Source: Microbacterium halotolerans
GTDB taxonomy: Bacteria > Actinomycetota > Actinomycetes > Actinomycetales > Microbacteriaceae
Length of the DNA stretch: 64,000 nt
Direction of reading: 5' to 3'
NCBI RefSeq assembly: GCF_003569805.1
Contig: NZ_KZ984051.1
Location: 869,779 to 933,778 of the forward strand
The notes beneath the pieces are model-generated. The model worked only from the letters and a program-made list of their open reading frames with translations. It ran no database searches and had not been told where the DNA came from. Both the position numbers and the translations under genes were made by a program. Shown here piece after piece: positions 17,218-26,955 of the stretch. Each line of letters opens with the position of its first letter. Position 1 is the first letter of the stretch.

Positions 17218-17784
17218 CTAGGCCTTCGCCGCGGCCTTCATCGCCTTCTTGGTCTCGCGCACCTTCGCCAGCGACTCCGGGCTGACGATGTCCGCGACCG
17301 AGCGGAACGCACCGTCCTCCCCGTACGGTGCGCATGCTTCGCGCCATCCGGATCCCGCATACCCGTACTGCTTGCCGAGCAGCGCGAGGAAGATCTTCGC
17401 CTTCTGCTCGCCGAATCCCGGCAGCGCCTTCAGTCGCTTCAGCACCTCGCGGCCGTCCGGATCGCCCGAGGTCCACAGCGCAGCGGCATCGCCGCCCCAT
17501 TCGTCCACGATCCTCTGACAGAGGGTCTGCACGCGCCCCGCCATCGAGCCGGGGAAGCGGTGCACGGCCGGCGTCTGCCGGAACGCCTCGACGAAGGCCT
17601 CGGGGTCGTAGCCCGCGATCGTCTCCGCGTCGACGGCACCGATCCGCTCGTGCAGCTTGCGGGGCCCCGCGAACGCGGTCTCCATCGCGACCTGCTGGTC
17701 GAGCAGCATGCCTGTGAGAAGCGCGAGCGGGTTGTCGGTGAGGAGCCGGTCTGCGGCGGTGTCTCCGGTGATGTGAAGGGCCAT
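17218..17784 (-). CDS. HhH-GPD-type base-excision repair protein
   Basis: A 188-residue protein of the small actinobacterial HhH-GPD group. It starts with LLTDNPLALLTGMLLDQQV, has the helix-hairpin-helix region KRLKALPGFGEQKAKIFLALL, and ends in a lysine-rich tail (KKAMKAAAKA). It is presumably a DNA glycosylase-like protein, although no lesion specificity is known for this small group. The ATG at 17784 matches the start of a truncated paralogue at 18349, which supports the start choice. Confidence 0.78.
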   Translation of the reverse strand: MALHITGDTAADRLLTDNPLALLTGMLLDQQVAMETAFAGPRKLHERIGAVDAETIAGYDPEAFVEAFRQTPAVHRFPGSMAGRVQTLCQRIVDEWGGDAAALWTSGDPDGREVLKRLKALPGFGEQKAKIFLALLGKQYGYAGSGWREACAPYGEDGAFRSVADIVSPESLAKVRETKKAMKAAAKA

Positions 17785-17850
17785 GGGGCTATCTTCTCGC
17801 GATTCGGTCGGATCAAGCCAGGCGCATGCATGACCACGTACCATGTTCGC

Positions 17851-18138
17851 ATGGGTGGGATCACCTTCGACGCGGATCGGCTCCGCGAGATCGGCGAGCG
17901 CTACGGCGTCGCGCGATTGGAGGTGTTCGGTTCGGTTGGTCGAGGGGACCAGCACGGTGACAGCGATCTCGACCTGCTGTACGAACTCAAACCCGGAACT
18001 CGATTGGGGTTCGCCTTCTTCGAACTCGAGGACGAACTGACGGAGCTGTTCGGGCGCCATGTGGATCTTGTCGCACGCGACGCCGTGAACGAGCACATCC
18101 GTCCGCAGATCCTTCACGACGCTCGGCTGTTCTATTAG
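17851..18138 (+). CDS. MNT-type nucleotidyltransferase, orphan antitoxin-like
   Basis: A 95-residue minimal nucleotidyltransferase with EVFGSVGRGDQHGDSDLDLL, the GSxGRG...DxD active site, and a later catalytic-type Asp in RHVDLV. Such proteins normally pair with a HEPN toxin, which they inactivate by AMPylation. Here no HEPN gene follows; the next bases are gene debris on the other strand. The start at 17851 (rather than 17830) fits TACCAT (17839-17844) 6 nt upstream. Confidence 0.7.
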   Translation: MGGITFDADRLREIGERYGVARLEVFGSVGRGDQHGDSDLDLLYELKPGTRLGFAFFELEDELTELFGRHVDLVARDAVNEHIRPQILHDARLFY

Positions 18139-18245
18139 GTCGCATCCTCCGCGATGAGCGGAGCGAGCTTCTCGAGGTCATGACTGTTCGTGCGGCGCTC
18201 ATACTCGCGCATGAAGTCGAGCGCCGTGGAACCATTCTTGCCCAT
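18135..18245 (-). pseudogene. Truncated SnoaL/NTF2-like N-terminus
   Basis: Thirty-six residues (beginning MGKNGSTALDFMREYERR, then NSHDLEKLAPLIAEDAT) look like the first helices of a SnoaL/NTF2-like protein. The frame runs straight into a TAA that overlaps the stop of the MNT gene. The rest of the protein is missing, so a recombination endpoint lies at about 18138. Confidence 0.5.
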
Positions 18246-18253
18246 GGCTGACG

Positions 18254-18349
18254 CACCTGCTGGTCGAGCAGCATCCCCGTCAGCAGCGCGAGCGGATCGT
18301 CGGTGAGGAGCCGGTCGGTCTCGGCGTCCCCTGTGATGTTCAGCGCCAT
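18254..18349 (-). pseudogene. Truncated HhH-GPD paralogue (first 32 codons)
   Basis: The frame from 18349 encodes MALNITGDAETDRLLTDD then PLALLTGMLLDQQV. It is a close match, in protein and DNA, to the first 32 codons of the intact gene at 17784. Similarity stops sharply at 18254, where the SnoaL-like fragment's leader begins. This is a partial duplicate or the relic of a second locus. Confidence 0.7.
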
Positions 18350-18607
18350 GCCCCATCCTCTCGCATGCCACGGGGCGTCACCCCTCGGCGTCCGGATTCG
18401 GGGCGGGGCCGCCTCGGACGAGCCCTCGGGGAACGGAGGCGCGGGTGCACTCATCCGACGGATACGCCTCTTTCGTGCAACTCGAGCAGGGATTCGAGGA
18501 CGCGAGCGGAGCTGCGTGAGTTTAGGAAGTTTAGTTTCGGGCACGGAGTGGGAACTGCACGTAGAAAAGGCATCAGCACTGGTTGCAGTTCGTCTGTATA
18601 GCAACGA
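18350..18607. other. Intergenic region before the lyase locus
   Basis: About 260 bp with no convincing gene. The last 100 bp are relatively AT-rich. GAACTGCA (18552-18559) and TGCAGTTC (18584-18591) form an 8-bp inverted repeat with a 24-base loop just before the promoter, and GTTTAG occurs twice near 18519-18532. The role is unknown. Confidence 0.35.
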
Positions 18608-18649
18608 TTGACAAGGCAGTACAAAACCGGTTTACTGAACGTGTTCAGT
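18608..18649 (+). promoter_or_regulatory. LacI-controlled promoter of the lyase locus (forward)
   Basis: TTGACA (18608-18613), a 17-bp spacer and TTTACT (18631-18636) form a strong promoter. AAACCGGTTT (18624-18633), a LacI-family operator core, overlaps the -10. The same 15 bp (AGTAAACCGGTTTTG, inverted) occur in the same place in the reverse promoter at about 28000. A different perfect dyad, ACTGAAC-GT-GTTCAGT (18634-18649), follows at the start point. Confidence 0.75.
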
Positions 18650-18813
18650 CCCCTCGTGGGATGTCGGATGCGTCTCCCGCGGGCGATTCGGCACCGTCGG
18701 TCGATCCACCCGGCGTAAGGCGAGTCATCGTCTGCGCGGATCGGCTCCTTGGAGGGGCAGAGATCACAGCTGGAGACTCGCGTGGGGGTCTTCGAACGAA
18801 GGAGTTCTGCGCA

Positions 18814-20115
18814 ATGAAGCGTTACGCAGGTACCGCCATACTCTTCGCCGTTGTGCTGCCTCTGGCAGCGTGCGCCTCCGGCGGGGCCGATGAGGCGGAT
18901 GAGGCGGATCTCGCATCCGGCCCGATCAAGATCTGGTACTCGACGAACGAGCAGGAGATCGCCTGGGGCGAGGCTGTCGTCGAGACTTGGAACGCTGAGA
19001 ATCCCGACGAGCAGGTGACGGCGGAGGCGATTCCGTCCGGCAAGTCCTCGGAGGACGCGATCGGCGCGGCGATCACGGCAGGCAACACGCCGTGTCTGGT
19101 CTACAACACCGCTCCCGCCGCTGTGCCGGCGTTCCAGAAGCAGGGCGGGTTGGTCAACATCTCGCAGACGTTCGACGACGGAGAGTCCTTCATCATCGAG
19201 CGTTCCGGCGACGCCGCGGACGGGTTCCGCTCGCCCGACGGTGACCTCTACCAGGTCCCGTGGAAGGCGAACCCCTTCATGCTCTACTACAACAAGGACG
19301 CGTTCGAGGCAGCAGGTCTGGACCCGGAGAACCCGGAGCTGTCCACGTACGACGACGTGCTGGCTGCGGCCGCCGCCATTCAGGAGGCCGACTCGGCGGA
19401 CTTCGCGCTCTACCCGCCCGCGTCGAGCGACTACACGAACTCGCTGTTCGACTTCTATCCGTTCTACCTCGCGAACTCCGGAGGCACGCAGCTGGTCAGT
19501 GACGGTGCGGCGACCTTCGCCAGCGAGGAGGGCATGGAGACGCTCGAGTTCTGGAGGACCCTGTACGCCGAGGGCTACTCGTCCGCCGAAGCGTACAGCG
19601 GCGACGCGTGGGCAGGGCCCTTCGCCGACGGCGTCGCCGCGATGGGCATCGCCGGCCCCTGGGGCGCGGCACAGTTCGACGGCAAGGTCGACTACGGCAT
19701 CGTGCCGCTGCCAACCGCCGACGGAATGCCGGTGGAAGAGACCTACACCTTCGGCGACTCCAAGAACGTCGGCCTGTACACCTCCTGCGAGAACCAGCAG
19801 ACCGCGTGGGACTTCGTGAAGTTCTCGATGGATGCCGAAAACGACCTCGCACTGCTGGAGACGACCGGACAGTTCCCGATTCGCACGGACATCGACACGG
19901 TCGCCGCGGACTACCTAGCCGAGGACCCGGTGCTGGAGACCTTCTCGCGCGGAGTGCCGCTCACGGTGGACGTCCCGAACATCCCCAACACCACGGAGAT
20001 CTGGCAGACGTTCCGTGATGCATGGAGCGGCGCGGTCATGGCCGGCGAGGGCGACCTCGACGAGACCATGCGCTCGGCCGCAGAGACCATCGACGGTCTC
20101 GCCACGCAGGAATAG
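18814..20115 (+). CDS. Sugar ABC transporter solute-binding lipoprotein
   Basis: A 433-residue extracellular type 1 (CUT1) binding protein. The signal peptide ends in the lipobox LAAC, so it is lipid-anchored. Binding-protein landmarks include VPWKANPFMLYYNKDAFEAAG, the hinge region and GVAAMGIAGPWG. It should deliver oligosaccharides made by the lyase next door to the two permeases encoded on the opposite strand at 26-28 kb. The ATG at 18814 has GAAGGAG upstream. A leader of about 170 nt separates it from its promoter. The ATPase of this importer is not in the window and is probably a shared MsiK-type protein. Confidence 0.88.
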   Translation: MKRYAGTAILFAVVLPLAACASGGADEADEADLASGPIKIWYSTNEQEIAWGEAVVETWNAENPDEQVTAEAIPSGKSSEDAIGAAITAGNTPCLVYNTAPAAVPAFQKQGGLVNISQTFDDGESFIIERSGDAADGFRSPDGDLYQVPWKANPFMLYYNKDAFEAAGLDPENPELSTYDDVLAAAAAIQEADSADFALYPPASSDYTNSLFDFYPFYLANSGGTQLVSDGAATFASEEGMETLEFWRTLYAEGYSSAEAYSGDAWAGPFADGVAAMGIAGPWGAAQFDGKVDYGIVPLPTADGMPVEETYTFGDSKNVGLYTSCENQQTAWDFVKFSMDAENDLALLETTGQFPIRTDIDTVAADYLAEDPVLETFSRGVPLTVDVPNIPNTTEIWQTFRDAWSGAVMAGEGDLDETMRSAAETIDGLATQE

Positions 20116-20245
20116 TCCCGCCTCTCCCCACCGCCCGGGGTGCGCCCCCCGCCGCACCCCGGGCATCTCCACAGTCACAGCAGCACGTGCGCCGCGGCGC
20201 AGGCGCGCACACCCGACACTCACGCCAGGCAAAGGAGCCCGTTCG

Positions 20246-23200
20246 ATGAGACGCATCAAAGCCCTGCTCGCCCTCTCCCTCGTCCTTATCCTCGGAGTCA
20301 GCGGGCTGTCCGCGAGCCCTGCCGTCGCCGCAGGGTCGGACGAGGACATCAGTGTGATCATCGATCGCCTTCAGGACTACTACCTCGCCCAGGGCGACGA
20401 GATCATCATCGCCAACGGCATCTATCTCGCCCGCACGTCCGAGGCCCTCGACTACGTCGAGTCTCAGGAACCGGACGGGTCCTGGGACGATGTGGACTAC
20501 GCGGACCGGACCAGCTCAGCGAACGGAGCGACCTGGTCGGCGTACATCGCGCTGTACCGTATGGTCGCGATGGCCCACGCCTACCGCGATCCCACAGCCC
20601 CCGGGTTCGAGGACCCGGCTCTGGTTGAGGCCCTTGATCGCGCCCTCCTGTACTGGGACGAGGCGGACCCTGGCAACGCGAACTGGTGGGAGACCGAGAT
20701 CGGTGAGTCGATCGCGATGGGCCGAGTCTCGATCCTCCTGCGCGATGAGCTCAGCGACGCCGCTCTTCAGGTCTCACTGGAGCACAACACCGGCAAGCTC
20801 GACCCGGTCGGCGCCAACGGTGCCTGGCGTACATCGAACTACATCTTCGAGGGGCTCGCGACGGGTGATCTCGATCGGGTCACCGACGGGTTCTCCACGA
20901 TCGTGGAGACGATCGCCGTCGACCCCTCCGGCGAGGTGAACGAGGCCGTGCAGCCGGATGGGAGCTTCTGGGCGCACGGCGCACAGCTCTACAGCGAGGG
21001 CTACGGCATGGTGCTGTTCACGTACGCGGCTCTCTGGGCCGATGCCGCGCGCGGCACCGGGCTGGCGTTCACGCGTGACCAACTCGACTCGATCGCCTTC
21101 TACATCGTCAACGGCACGCGGTGGATGATCCGCGGCGAGATCGGGATGCTCTACCTCAACTACCGTCCGCCGAAGACGATCCAGGGCGTCACGAGCCACG
21201 CGTCCGAGTTCATCGAGCCGTTGCAGTGGATGGTGCGCACCGACCCGCTCTACGCCACATCGTACGAGGCGATGCTGGATGGGATCCTCGGCGAGACGCG
21301 GACCAACGGAGCCTCCGGGAACAAGTACTTCTGGCGCTCGGAGTTCAGCTCGCACATCCGTGACGAGTACGGCATCTTCACCCGGCTGAACTCGTCGCGC
21401 ACGTTCGGAGCGGAACTGCGCACGGCGTATCGCGACGAGCTCGGCAATCCCGTGTACTGGAACGCGATGGGGTCGACCGCAATCCAGGTGAACAATCGCG
21501 AGTACCTCGATCTGGGGCCGACGTTCGATTGGGTCCACTACCCCGGCGTCACTGCGCCGGATGAGAAGCGCACGGAACGCGGTGTCGCGAACCGAGGACG
21601 CAACGGGGACGGCGCGAGCTTCACCGGCGGTGTCTCCAACGGCGAGTACGGTGCGAGCGTCCTGACGCTCGACACGGCACGGACCGAAGCCCGCAAGAGC
21701 TACTTCGCCTTCGACGACCAGGTGGTCGCGCTGGGCACGGATATCTCTTCCGACAGCGACGCCGCCGTGCACACGACGATCAACCAGGTGGTCGCGAAGG
21801 ACAATGCGAGCGTCGGCGGCGAGAGCGTCGCGCCGGGGACCGCCTTCGACAGCGTCGGGGACGCGCGCTGGGCGTACAACGACGAGGTCGGCTACGTCTT
21901 CGCAGAGGGCCAGGATGTCCGTGTGTCGAACCGCACCCAGACCGGTAGCTGGATCGATGAGGACCCGGTGGATCGCGACGCGTTCATGCTTCACATCGAC
22001 CACGGTGAGAAGCCGACCTCCGGTTCTTACGAGTACACGGTGCTCCCCGCGGCTGAGCCCGAGCAGGTCGAAGCGTACGTCGCGGCGCCCGCGGTGCGCA
22101 CGCTGAGCAACGACTCCGACGTGCAGGCCGTGCGACACGACGATCTCGCACTCACGATGGCGACCTTCTACGGCGCGGGTTCGGTCGATCTCGGCGGTGG
22201 GCGTGCGCTCACCGTGGATGAGCCGGCTCTCGTCCTCGTCGACGAGAGCGGGGCCCGTCCTGTCGTCAGCGTCGCCAACCCCGACCGACCGGGCTTGTCG
22301 GTGTCCGTCTCTCTCGAGGGGGCCGGCGACGACTGGTCGGGTGTCTTCGGTCTCGGATCCGGTGCGAACGTCGGCAAGACGGTGACCGCTCCTCTCGTCG
22401 AGGACGCTCCGGCTGAAGCGTCGGATCACTCCGCCAGCACGACCGCCGACGGCAGTTCGGTGCAGGCTCTTGGCGACGGCGACCGGGACACGGTCTGGAG
22501 CGCGGGCGCGCCCGCTCCCGCCTGGGTCGCCACCCGTCTCGAGCGCGGCTCATGGGTGACGAAGGTCACGATCGACTGGGCGGATGCCTTCGCCACCGAC
22601 TTCCTCGTGCAGACCTCGAACGACGGCGAGGAATGGACGGATCATGCGCGCGTCTCGGACGCCGAGGGCGGCACCAGCGAGGTGGAGATCACGCCGACCC
22701 CCGCGGAACACGTGCGGGTGGTCATGCTCGATGGTGAGCAGGAGGATGTCGCTGTTCGAGAGCTCCGAGTGGACTCCGGCGTCAATCTGGCGATCGACGC
22801 CGAGACGCGTGCGTCCGGGTATGCGGGGTACAACCTCGTGCACCTCATGAACGACGGCGACGGGGAGACGCGGTGGCGAGGGAACAACTCCGACAGCGCC
22901 TGGGCACAGGTGGACCTGGGCAGCAGCCAGCCCGTGTCGACCGTGCGGTTGCATTGGGAGGCGGCGTTCGCCAAGGCGTACCGGATCCAGCTCTCGGACG
23001 ACGGCGCGAGCTGGCGGGACGCGTACACCACGCCTTCGGGCGGAAGCGACGGCGGCACGGACGTCATCGACCTCGGAGACGAGAGCGCTCGGTTCGTGCG
23101 TATGCAGACCGACATGCGCGCGCTCAACTATGGTCCGTCGCTGTGGGAGTTCGAGGTCTTCGCCGACAGCTCGGTCGCGGATGCACCGGTCATCGCCGCC

Positions 23201-24792
23201 GAGCAGGACAACCTGGCTCTCGGCAAGCCGACGACGGCGGACAGTGTGCACAACGACAATGCGACCATCGTCGCATCGAAGGCCACCGACGGTCGGAGTC
23301 GACCAAGTGGTCCTCGGCCCGCGCACGCGAGGAGCACTGGATCCAGGTCGATCTGGAGCGCGTCCAGCCGATCTCCCGCGCGATCGTCAGGTGGGAGGCG
23401 GGAACGTCGAACGAGTACCGGATCGAAGGGTCCGTCGACGGCGAGACGTGGAGCCCGATCGTCGAGGTGGACGAAACGCAGTCCTCGTTGACGCATGTCC
23501 ACGACTTCGCCTTCACCGAGGTGCGCTATGTGCGGCTGACCGGAATGCCGGCCACGCAGTACGGACTGAACATTTGGGAGCTGGAGTTGTACGGATACAC
23601 GCTCGACTGCGAGGGAGCGGTGGAGGCGGGACGCGACGGTTCCGCGACGGTGGCGGCCACGTTGGCTCCGGCCGACGCGGAGACATCGTTCTCGGTGGCC
23701 TCGATGGACGAGTCAGTCGTGACGATCGCGGGCGAAGCTCGCGTCGATGCGGATGGCCGGGTGGAGGCCGACCTCGATACGCACGAGCCGGGAGCGACGC
23801 AGGTGCTGCTGCACCATTCGCGCGGCGACGAGGTCGCCTCGTGCGATGTGGTCGTCTCCGCGGACACGGCGCGGATCGATGAACTCGTGGAGCGCGCGAA
23901 CGGCTTGGACAGCACCCTCTACACGTCCGACAGCTGGCGTCCCGTGCTCCCCGCGCTCGAGGCGGCGAAGATCGTCCTCGCGACACCGGGTGCTGCTCAG
24001 CAGAGCGTGGACGACGCGGCCGAGCGGCTCGCGGCTGCCCTCGACGGACTTGCGAAGCGCGACGACGAGCCGGGCGCCGAGGCGCCGTCAGCACCGCGCG
24101 ATGTGACCGCGTCGGCGACGGCGGGTGCAGTTCACGTCGAATGGTCCGCTCCCGAAGACGACGGTGGCGCGACGGTGACGGCCTACGAGGTCACGGCCGG
24201 TGACCGTGTCGTCGAGGTCGATGGCGGAGTTCTCTCCGCGGACGCTGCCGGATTCGAGCCGGGAACGTATGCGGTGAGTGTGCGAGCGCGCAATGCCGCT
24301 GGCTGGTCGGATCCCTCCGAGGAGGTCACAGTGGACGTCTCCGAGGACGGGCAGGTCGCACCGACCATCACGGTCAAAGGATCGCTGCGCGTTGGCGGTG
24401 CGATCGTCGTGACGGGCGCGGGGTTCGAACCGGACACCGAGTACACGCTGGAGCTGCGGTCCACACCGCAGCGCCTCGGCGCCGTCGCGACGGACGGCGA
24501 AGGTCGTTTCGCTCTCTCGACGACCATCGCTGACGGCGCCGAACCCGGCGAGCACACAATCGTGGCGATCCTCGATGGTGAGGACATCGCGTCTGCTCGG
24601 ATCCAGATCGCCGCGGCGCAGCCCGGTGATGGCTCCGGCGACGGGGATGGCGGCGACGCGGGCGGCGACGGATGGCTGCCGTCCACCGGTGGCGACACCG
24701 CGTGGGTTCCGTGGGCGGTCGGGGGAGCAGTGCTGTTGCTGCTCGCCGGAACCGCGGCCATGTTGATCCGACGCCGACGCGCGACGGACTGA
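20246..24792 (+). pseudogene. Surface-anchored PL8 polysaccharide lyase, interrupted by a 1-base frameshift
   Basis: A secreted multidomain protein of about 1,515 residues if the frame is restored. In order: signal peptide (residues 1-29, ending AVAAG); PL8 catalytic toroid with the probable triad N191 (VGANGAWR), H244 and Y249 (AHGAQLYSEGYG); beta-sandwich with GGVSNGEYGASVL and YFAFDDQVVALG; three F5/8C discoidin-like modules; a FIVAR-like helical region; fibronectin III; an Ig-like module; and a sortase signal LPSTG, hydrophobic helix and RRRR tail. PL8 enzymes beta-eliminate uronate polysaccharides (hyaluronan, chondroitin, xanthan). Frame 1 runs to 23292; the homologous frame resumes at 23293 inside the third discoidin module, as if one base were deleted. 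Read without repair, frame 1 stops at 23491. The ATG has AAAGGAG upstream. Confidence 0.85.
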
Positions 24793-24802
24793 CCCTTCCG
24801 CG

Positions 24803-24836
24803 AAGGGCGGGTGGATGAGCACATCCACCCGCCCTT
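24803..24836 (+). terminator. Strong terminator after the lyase gene
   Basis: AAGGGCGGGTGGATG (24803-24817) pairs perfectly with CATCCACCCGCCCTT (24822-24836) around a 4-base loop, 10 bp after the stop. A 15-bp perfect stem ending in TT then CTGCT. Confidence 0.8.
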
Positions 24837-24860
24837 CTGCTGCGCGGAGCTCGGCACGAG

Positions 24861-24905
24861 GAAACGGGTATGCCCACCGCCTGGAGCGGTGGGCATACCC
24901 GTTTC
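24861..24905 (-). terminator. Strong terminator of the reverse sugar operon
   Basis: A perfect 20-bp stem (24861-24880 with 24886-24905, loop of 5) lies 19 bp beyond the stop of the GH130 gene. It backs onto the lyase terminator, insulating the two convergent units. Confidence 0.8.
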
Positions 24906-24924
24906 GGACGCGCCGGAAGCGGAC

Positions 24925-26007
24925 TCAGTCGGTTCGCTCGAGTTCGGCGACGCCGATGGAGGAATCGGCCATGCCGTAGAAGACGAAGTGGCGCCCGCCG
25001 ATCTCCTCGATCGCGGTCGGGAAGACGACGTTACCGAGAGTCCCCTGCAACTCCTCGGCGGTCTCAGGCTCCAGGAGAGGCTCGGCGGTGCGTCCGATGA
25101 CGCGACGCGGGTCCTGCGCATCGAGCAGGATGGCCCCGGCCGAGTACCGCGACCCGTAGGCGAGTTCGAACCCCTTCGGCGTCGGGCCCGAAACGCCGTG
25201 ATGCAGGACGAGCCAGCCCTCCGGGACGCGCAGTGGCGCGGGGCCGGCTCCGATCTTGGCGCTCTCGTACTCCAACTCCGGGCTCGCGATCATGGCTGAG
25301 TCGTCGACGAGCGTCAGCGCGGAGAGATCCGCGCGAGCGGCCTCCAGATCCACATACCCGATCCAGATGGAGGGACGGTCGTCGGTGATGCCCGCGGGGG
25401 GGCGCGAGCCCTCGCCGGGACGCAACCAGTCCAGGTCCCACATCGGACGGTGCAGCAAAGCGATGCGGGGGCTACCGTCGGGCCCGGCAACGGCTTCGGG
25501 GAAGAAGACGATGTCCTTGTTCGGGAACAGATTGAGGTCGGTGTCGAGCTCCGACTGGTACGCGAAGCGGAGAGGTCCGAGACGCCGCCAGGCGACGGTG
25601 TCCTGGGAGACGGCGAGAGCGGGCCTGGGACCGAGAGGGCCGTACGCCACGTAGGTCATGACGTGGAGCCCGAGAGGCTCGAGGAACGTGATGCGAGGGT
25701 CCTCCACGCCGGCGTTCTGACGGCCGTGTTCCCAGCCCTCGTCGGGGGAGAGCACCACGTCCAGACGCTCGACGCCCACCGGGACGTCGTCCACGACGAT
25801 GCGCGCGCGACCGACGCGAGAGACGTTGCCTTCGGCGACCATACGCGGGTAGAGATAGAGCTCGCCGTCGGCTGCGCGGGCCGTGCCGGGATTCAGCACG
25901 CCCTCCACCTCCAGCGGATTGCCCGGTTCGGGGGACATGAGCGTCCCGAGGCGACGAAGGGTGTAGGGGATCGTGACGCGCGTGGGTGAGTTGCCGAGAG
26001 TAGTCAT
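24925..26007 (-). CDS. GH130 beta-mannoside phosphorylase-type enzyme
   Basis: A 360-residue five-bladed propeller enzyme of GH130. Family motifs are present: NAGVEDPRIT (substrate-binding EDPR), NKDIVFFPE, KIGAGPAPLRVPEGWLVLHH and a final VVFPTAIEE. GH130 enzymes split beta-mannosidic bonds with phosphate to give mannose 1-phosphate, or in some subgroups hydrolyse them. The lack of a signal peptide implies cytosolic action on imported oligosaccharides. It is the last gene of the reverse operon, 54 bp after the permeases. The link length (beta-1,2 or beta-1,4) cannot be read from the sequence. Confidence 0.82.
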   Translation of the reverse strand: MTTLGNSPTRVTIPYTLRRLGTLMSPEPGNPLEVEGVLNPGTARAADGELYLYPRMVAEGNVSRVGRARIVVDDVPVGVERLDVVLSPDEGWEHGRQNAGVEDPRITFLEPLGLHVMTYVAYGPLGPRPALAVSQDTVAWRRLGPLRFAYQSELDTDLNLFPNKDIVFFPEAVAGPDGSPRIALLHRPMWDLDWLRPGEGSRPPAGITDDRPSIWIGYVDLEAARADLSALTLVDDSAMIASPELEYESAKIGAGPAPLRVPEGWLVLHHGVSGPTPKGFELAYGSRYSAGAILLDAQDPRRVIGRTAEPLLEPETAEELQGTLGNVVFPTAIEEIGGRHFVFYGMADSSIGVAELERTD

Positions 26008-26061
26008 TGCCTTGCCTTGTGTCTGGTCGCCGTCGGGCGGTGGGTGATGCGCGGGTTTCGG

Positions 26062-26955
26062 TCAGCCTTTGATGGCCGAGCCGAGGTTCGCGGATGTGAA
26101 ATGGCGCTGGAACAGCAGGAACAGCACGACGACCGGGATCGCCAGAACGCAGGCGCCGGCGAGGACCGCGCCCATGGGGTTGTCCACGAACGTCCCGTTC
26201 GACTGTGAGAAGTTGGCCAGGCTCACGGCGAGCGGCTGCATCGCCGCCTCCTTGGTGACGAGGAAGGGCCACAGGAACTCGTTCCACGGGCCGATGAAGG
26301 TCACGAGCATCGCGGTCAGGATCGCCGGGCGCACGAGCGGGACGGCGATGGACACGAGGATGCGGAACTCGCTCGCACCGTCGATGCGTGCCGCGTCGAA
26401 GACATCGCGCGGGATCTGCAGGAAGTACTGCCGGAAGATCAGCACGGCGACGGAGTTGATCGCGAACGGCAGGATCATGCCGAGGAAGTTGTCGGCGAGG
26501 TTCAGATAGCGCACGGCCATCACGTAGAGCGGGATCATGAGCAGTTGGAACGGGATGGCCTGGACGAGCAGCACCAGGCCGAACACAACTCCGCGACCAC
26601 GGAACGACAGTGCAGCCAGCGCGTAACCGACCAGCAGGCCGAATACGAGTGTGCAGGCCATGACGCCCGCCGTGAAGATCAGCGAGTTCAGCAGCGAACG
26701 CAGGAGGTCGATGGAAGCGTTGACCTCTAGGAAGTTGTTCAGCGTCAGGTTGTTCGGCAGGGGGAGCAGACCGAACAGGGTCGTGTCGCGCGTCTCCTGC
26801 AGGGCGCCGACGATCATGTAATAGAACGGGATCAGCGCCGCCAGGGCGCCGATGAGCAGCGCGAGGAAGCGCAACCCGGTCAGAGCACGCACGCTCAGGG
26901 GAGCGCGTCGCCGGCGCTCAGCCGGGCGGGCGCGGGCGGAGGCCGGAGCGGTCAT
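26062..26955 (-). CDS. Sugar ABC transporter permease (MalG/CUT1 type)
   Basis: A 297-residue inner-membrane permease with six predicted helices. The EAA loop reads DAARIDGASEFRILVSIAVPLVRP, which docks the ATPase. The ATG overlaps the stop of the upstream permease (ATGA). With the partner permease and the lipoprotein at 18.8 kb it makes up the importer apart from the ATPase. Confidence 0.88.
   Translation of the reverse strand: MTAPASARARPAERRRRAPLSVRALTGLRFLALLIGALAALIPFYYMIVGALQETRDTTLFGLLPLPNNLTLNNFLEVNASIDLLRSLLNSLIFTAGVMACTLVFGLLVGYALAALSFRGRGVVFGLVLLVQAIPFQLLMIPLYVMAVRYLNLADNFLGMILPFAINSVAVLIFRQYFLQIPRDVFDAARIDGASEFRILVSIAVPLVRPAILTAMLVTFIGPWNEFLWPFLVTKEAAMQPLAVSLANFSQSNGTFVDNPMGAVLAGACVLAIPVVVLFLLFQRHFTSANLGSAIKG

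Noticed and set aside
17830..17850. Earlier ATG for the MNT nucleotidyltransferase
   Set aside because: The -10-like TACCAT would lie inside the gene and the extra seven residues do not match the family start.
20774..22429. Long minus-strand open frame inside the lyase gene
   Set aside because: It mirrors the + strand codon bias and has no recognisable domain, start signal or neighbours; the PL8 reading is far better supported.
23285..23300. Programmed -1 frameshift in the lyase gene
   Set aside because: There is no slippery heptamer or following stem. A simple one-base deletion or sequencing error explains it better.
24803..24905. Small RNA or riboswitch in the convergent region
   Set aside because: Two separate perfect hairpins each follow a stop codon in the right direction, which fits simple back-to-back terminators.
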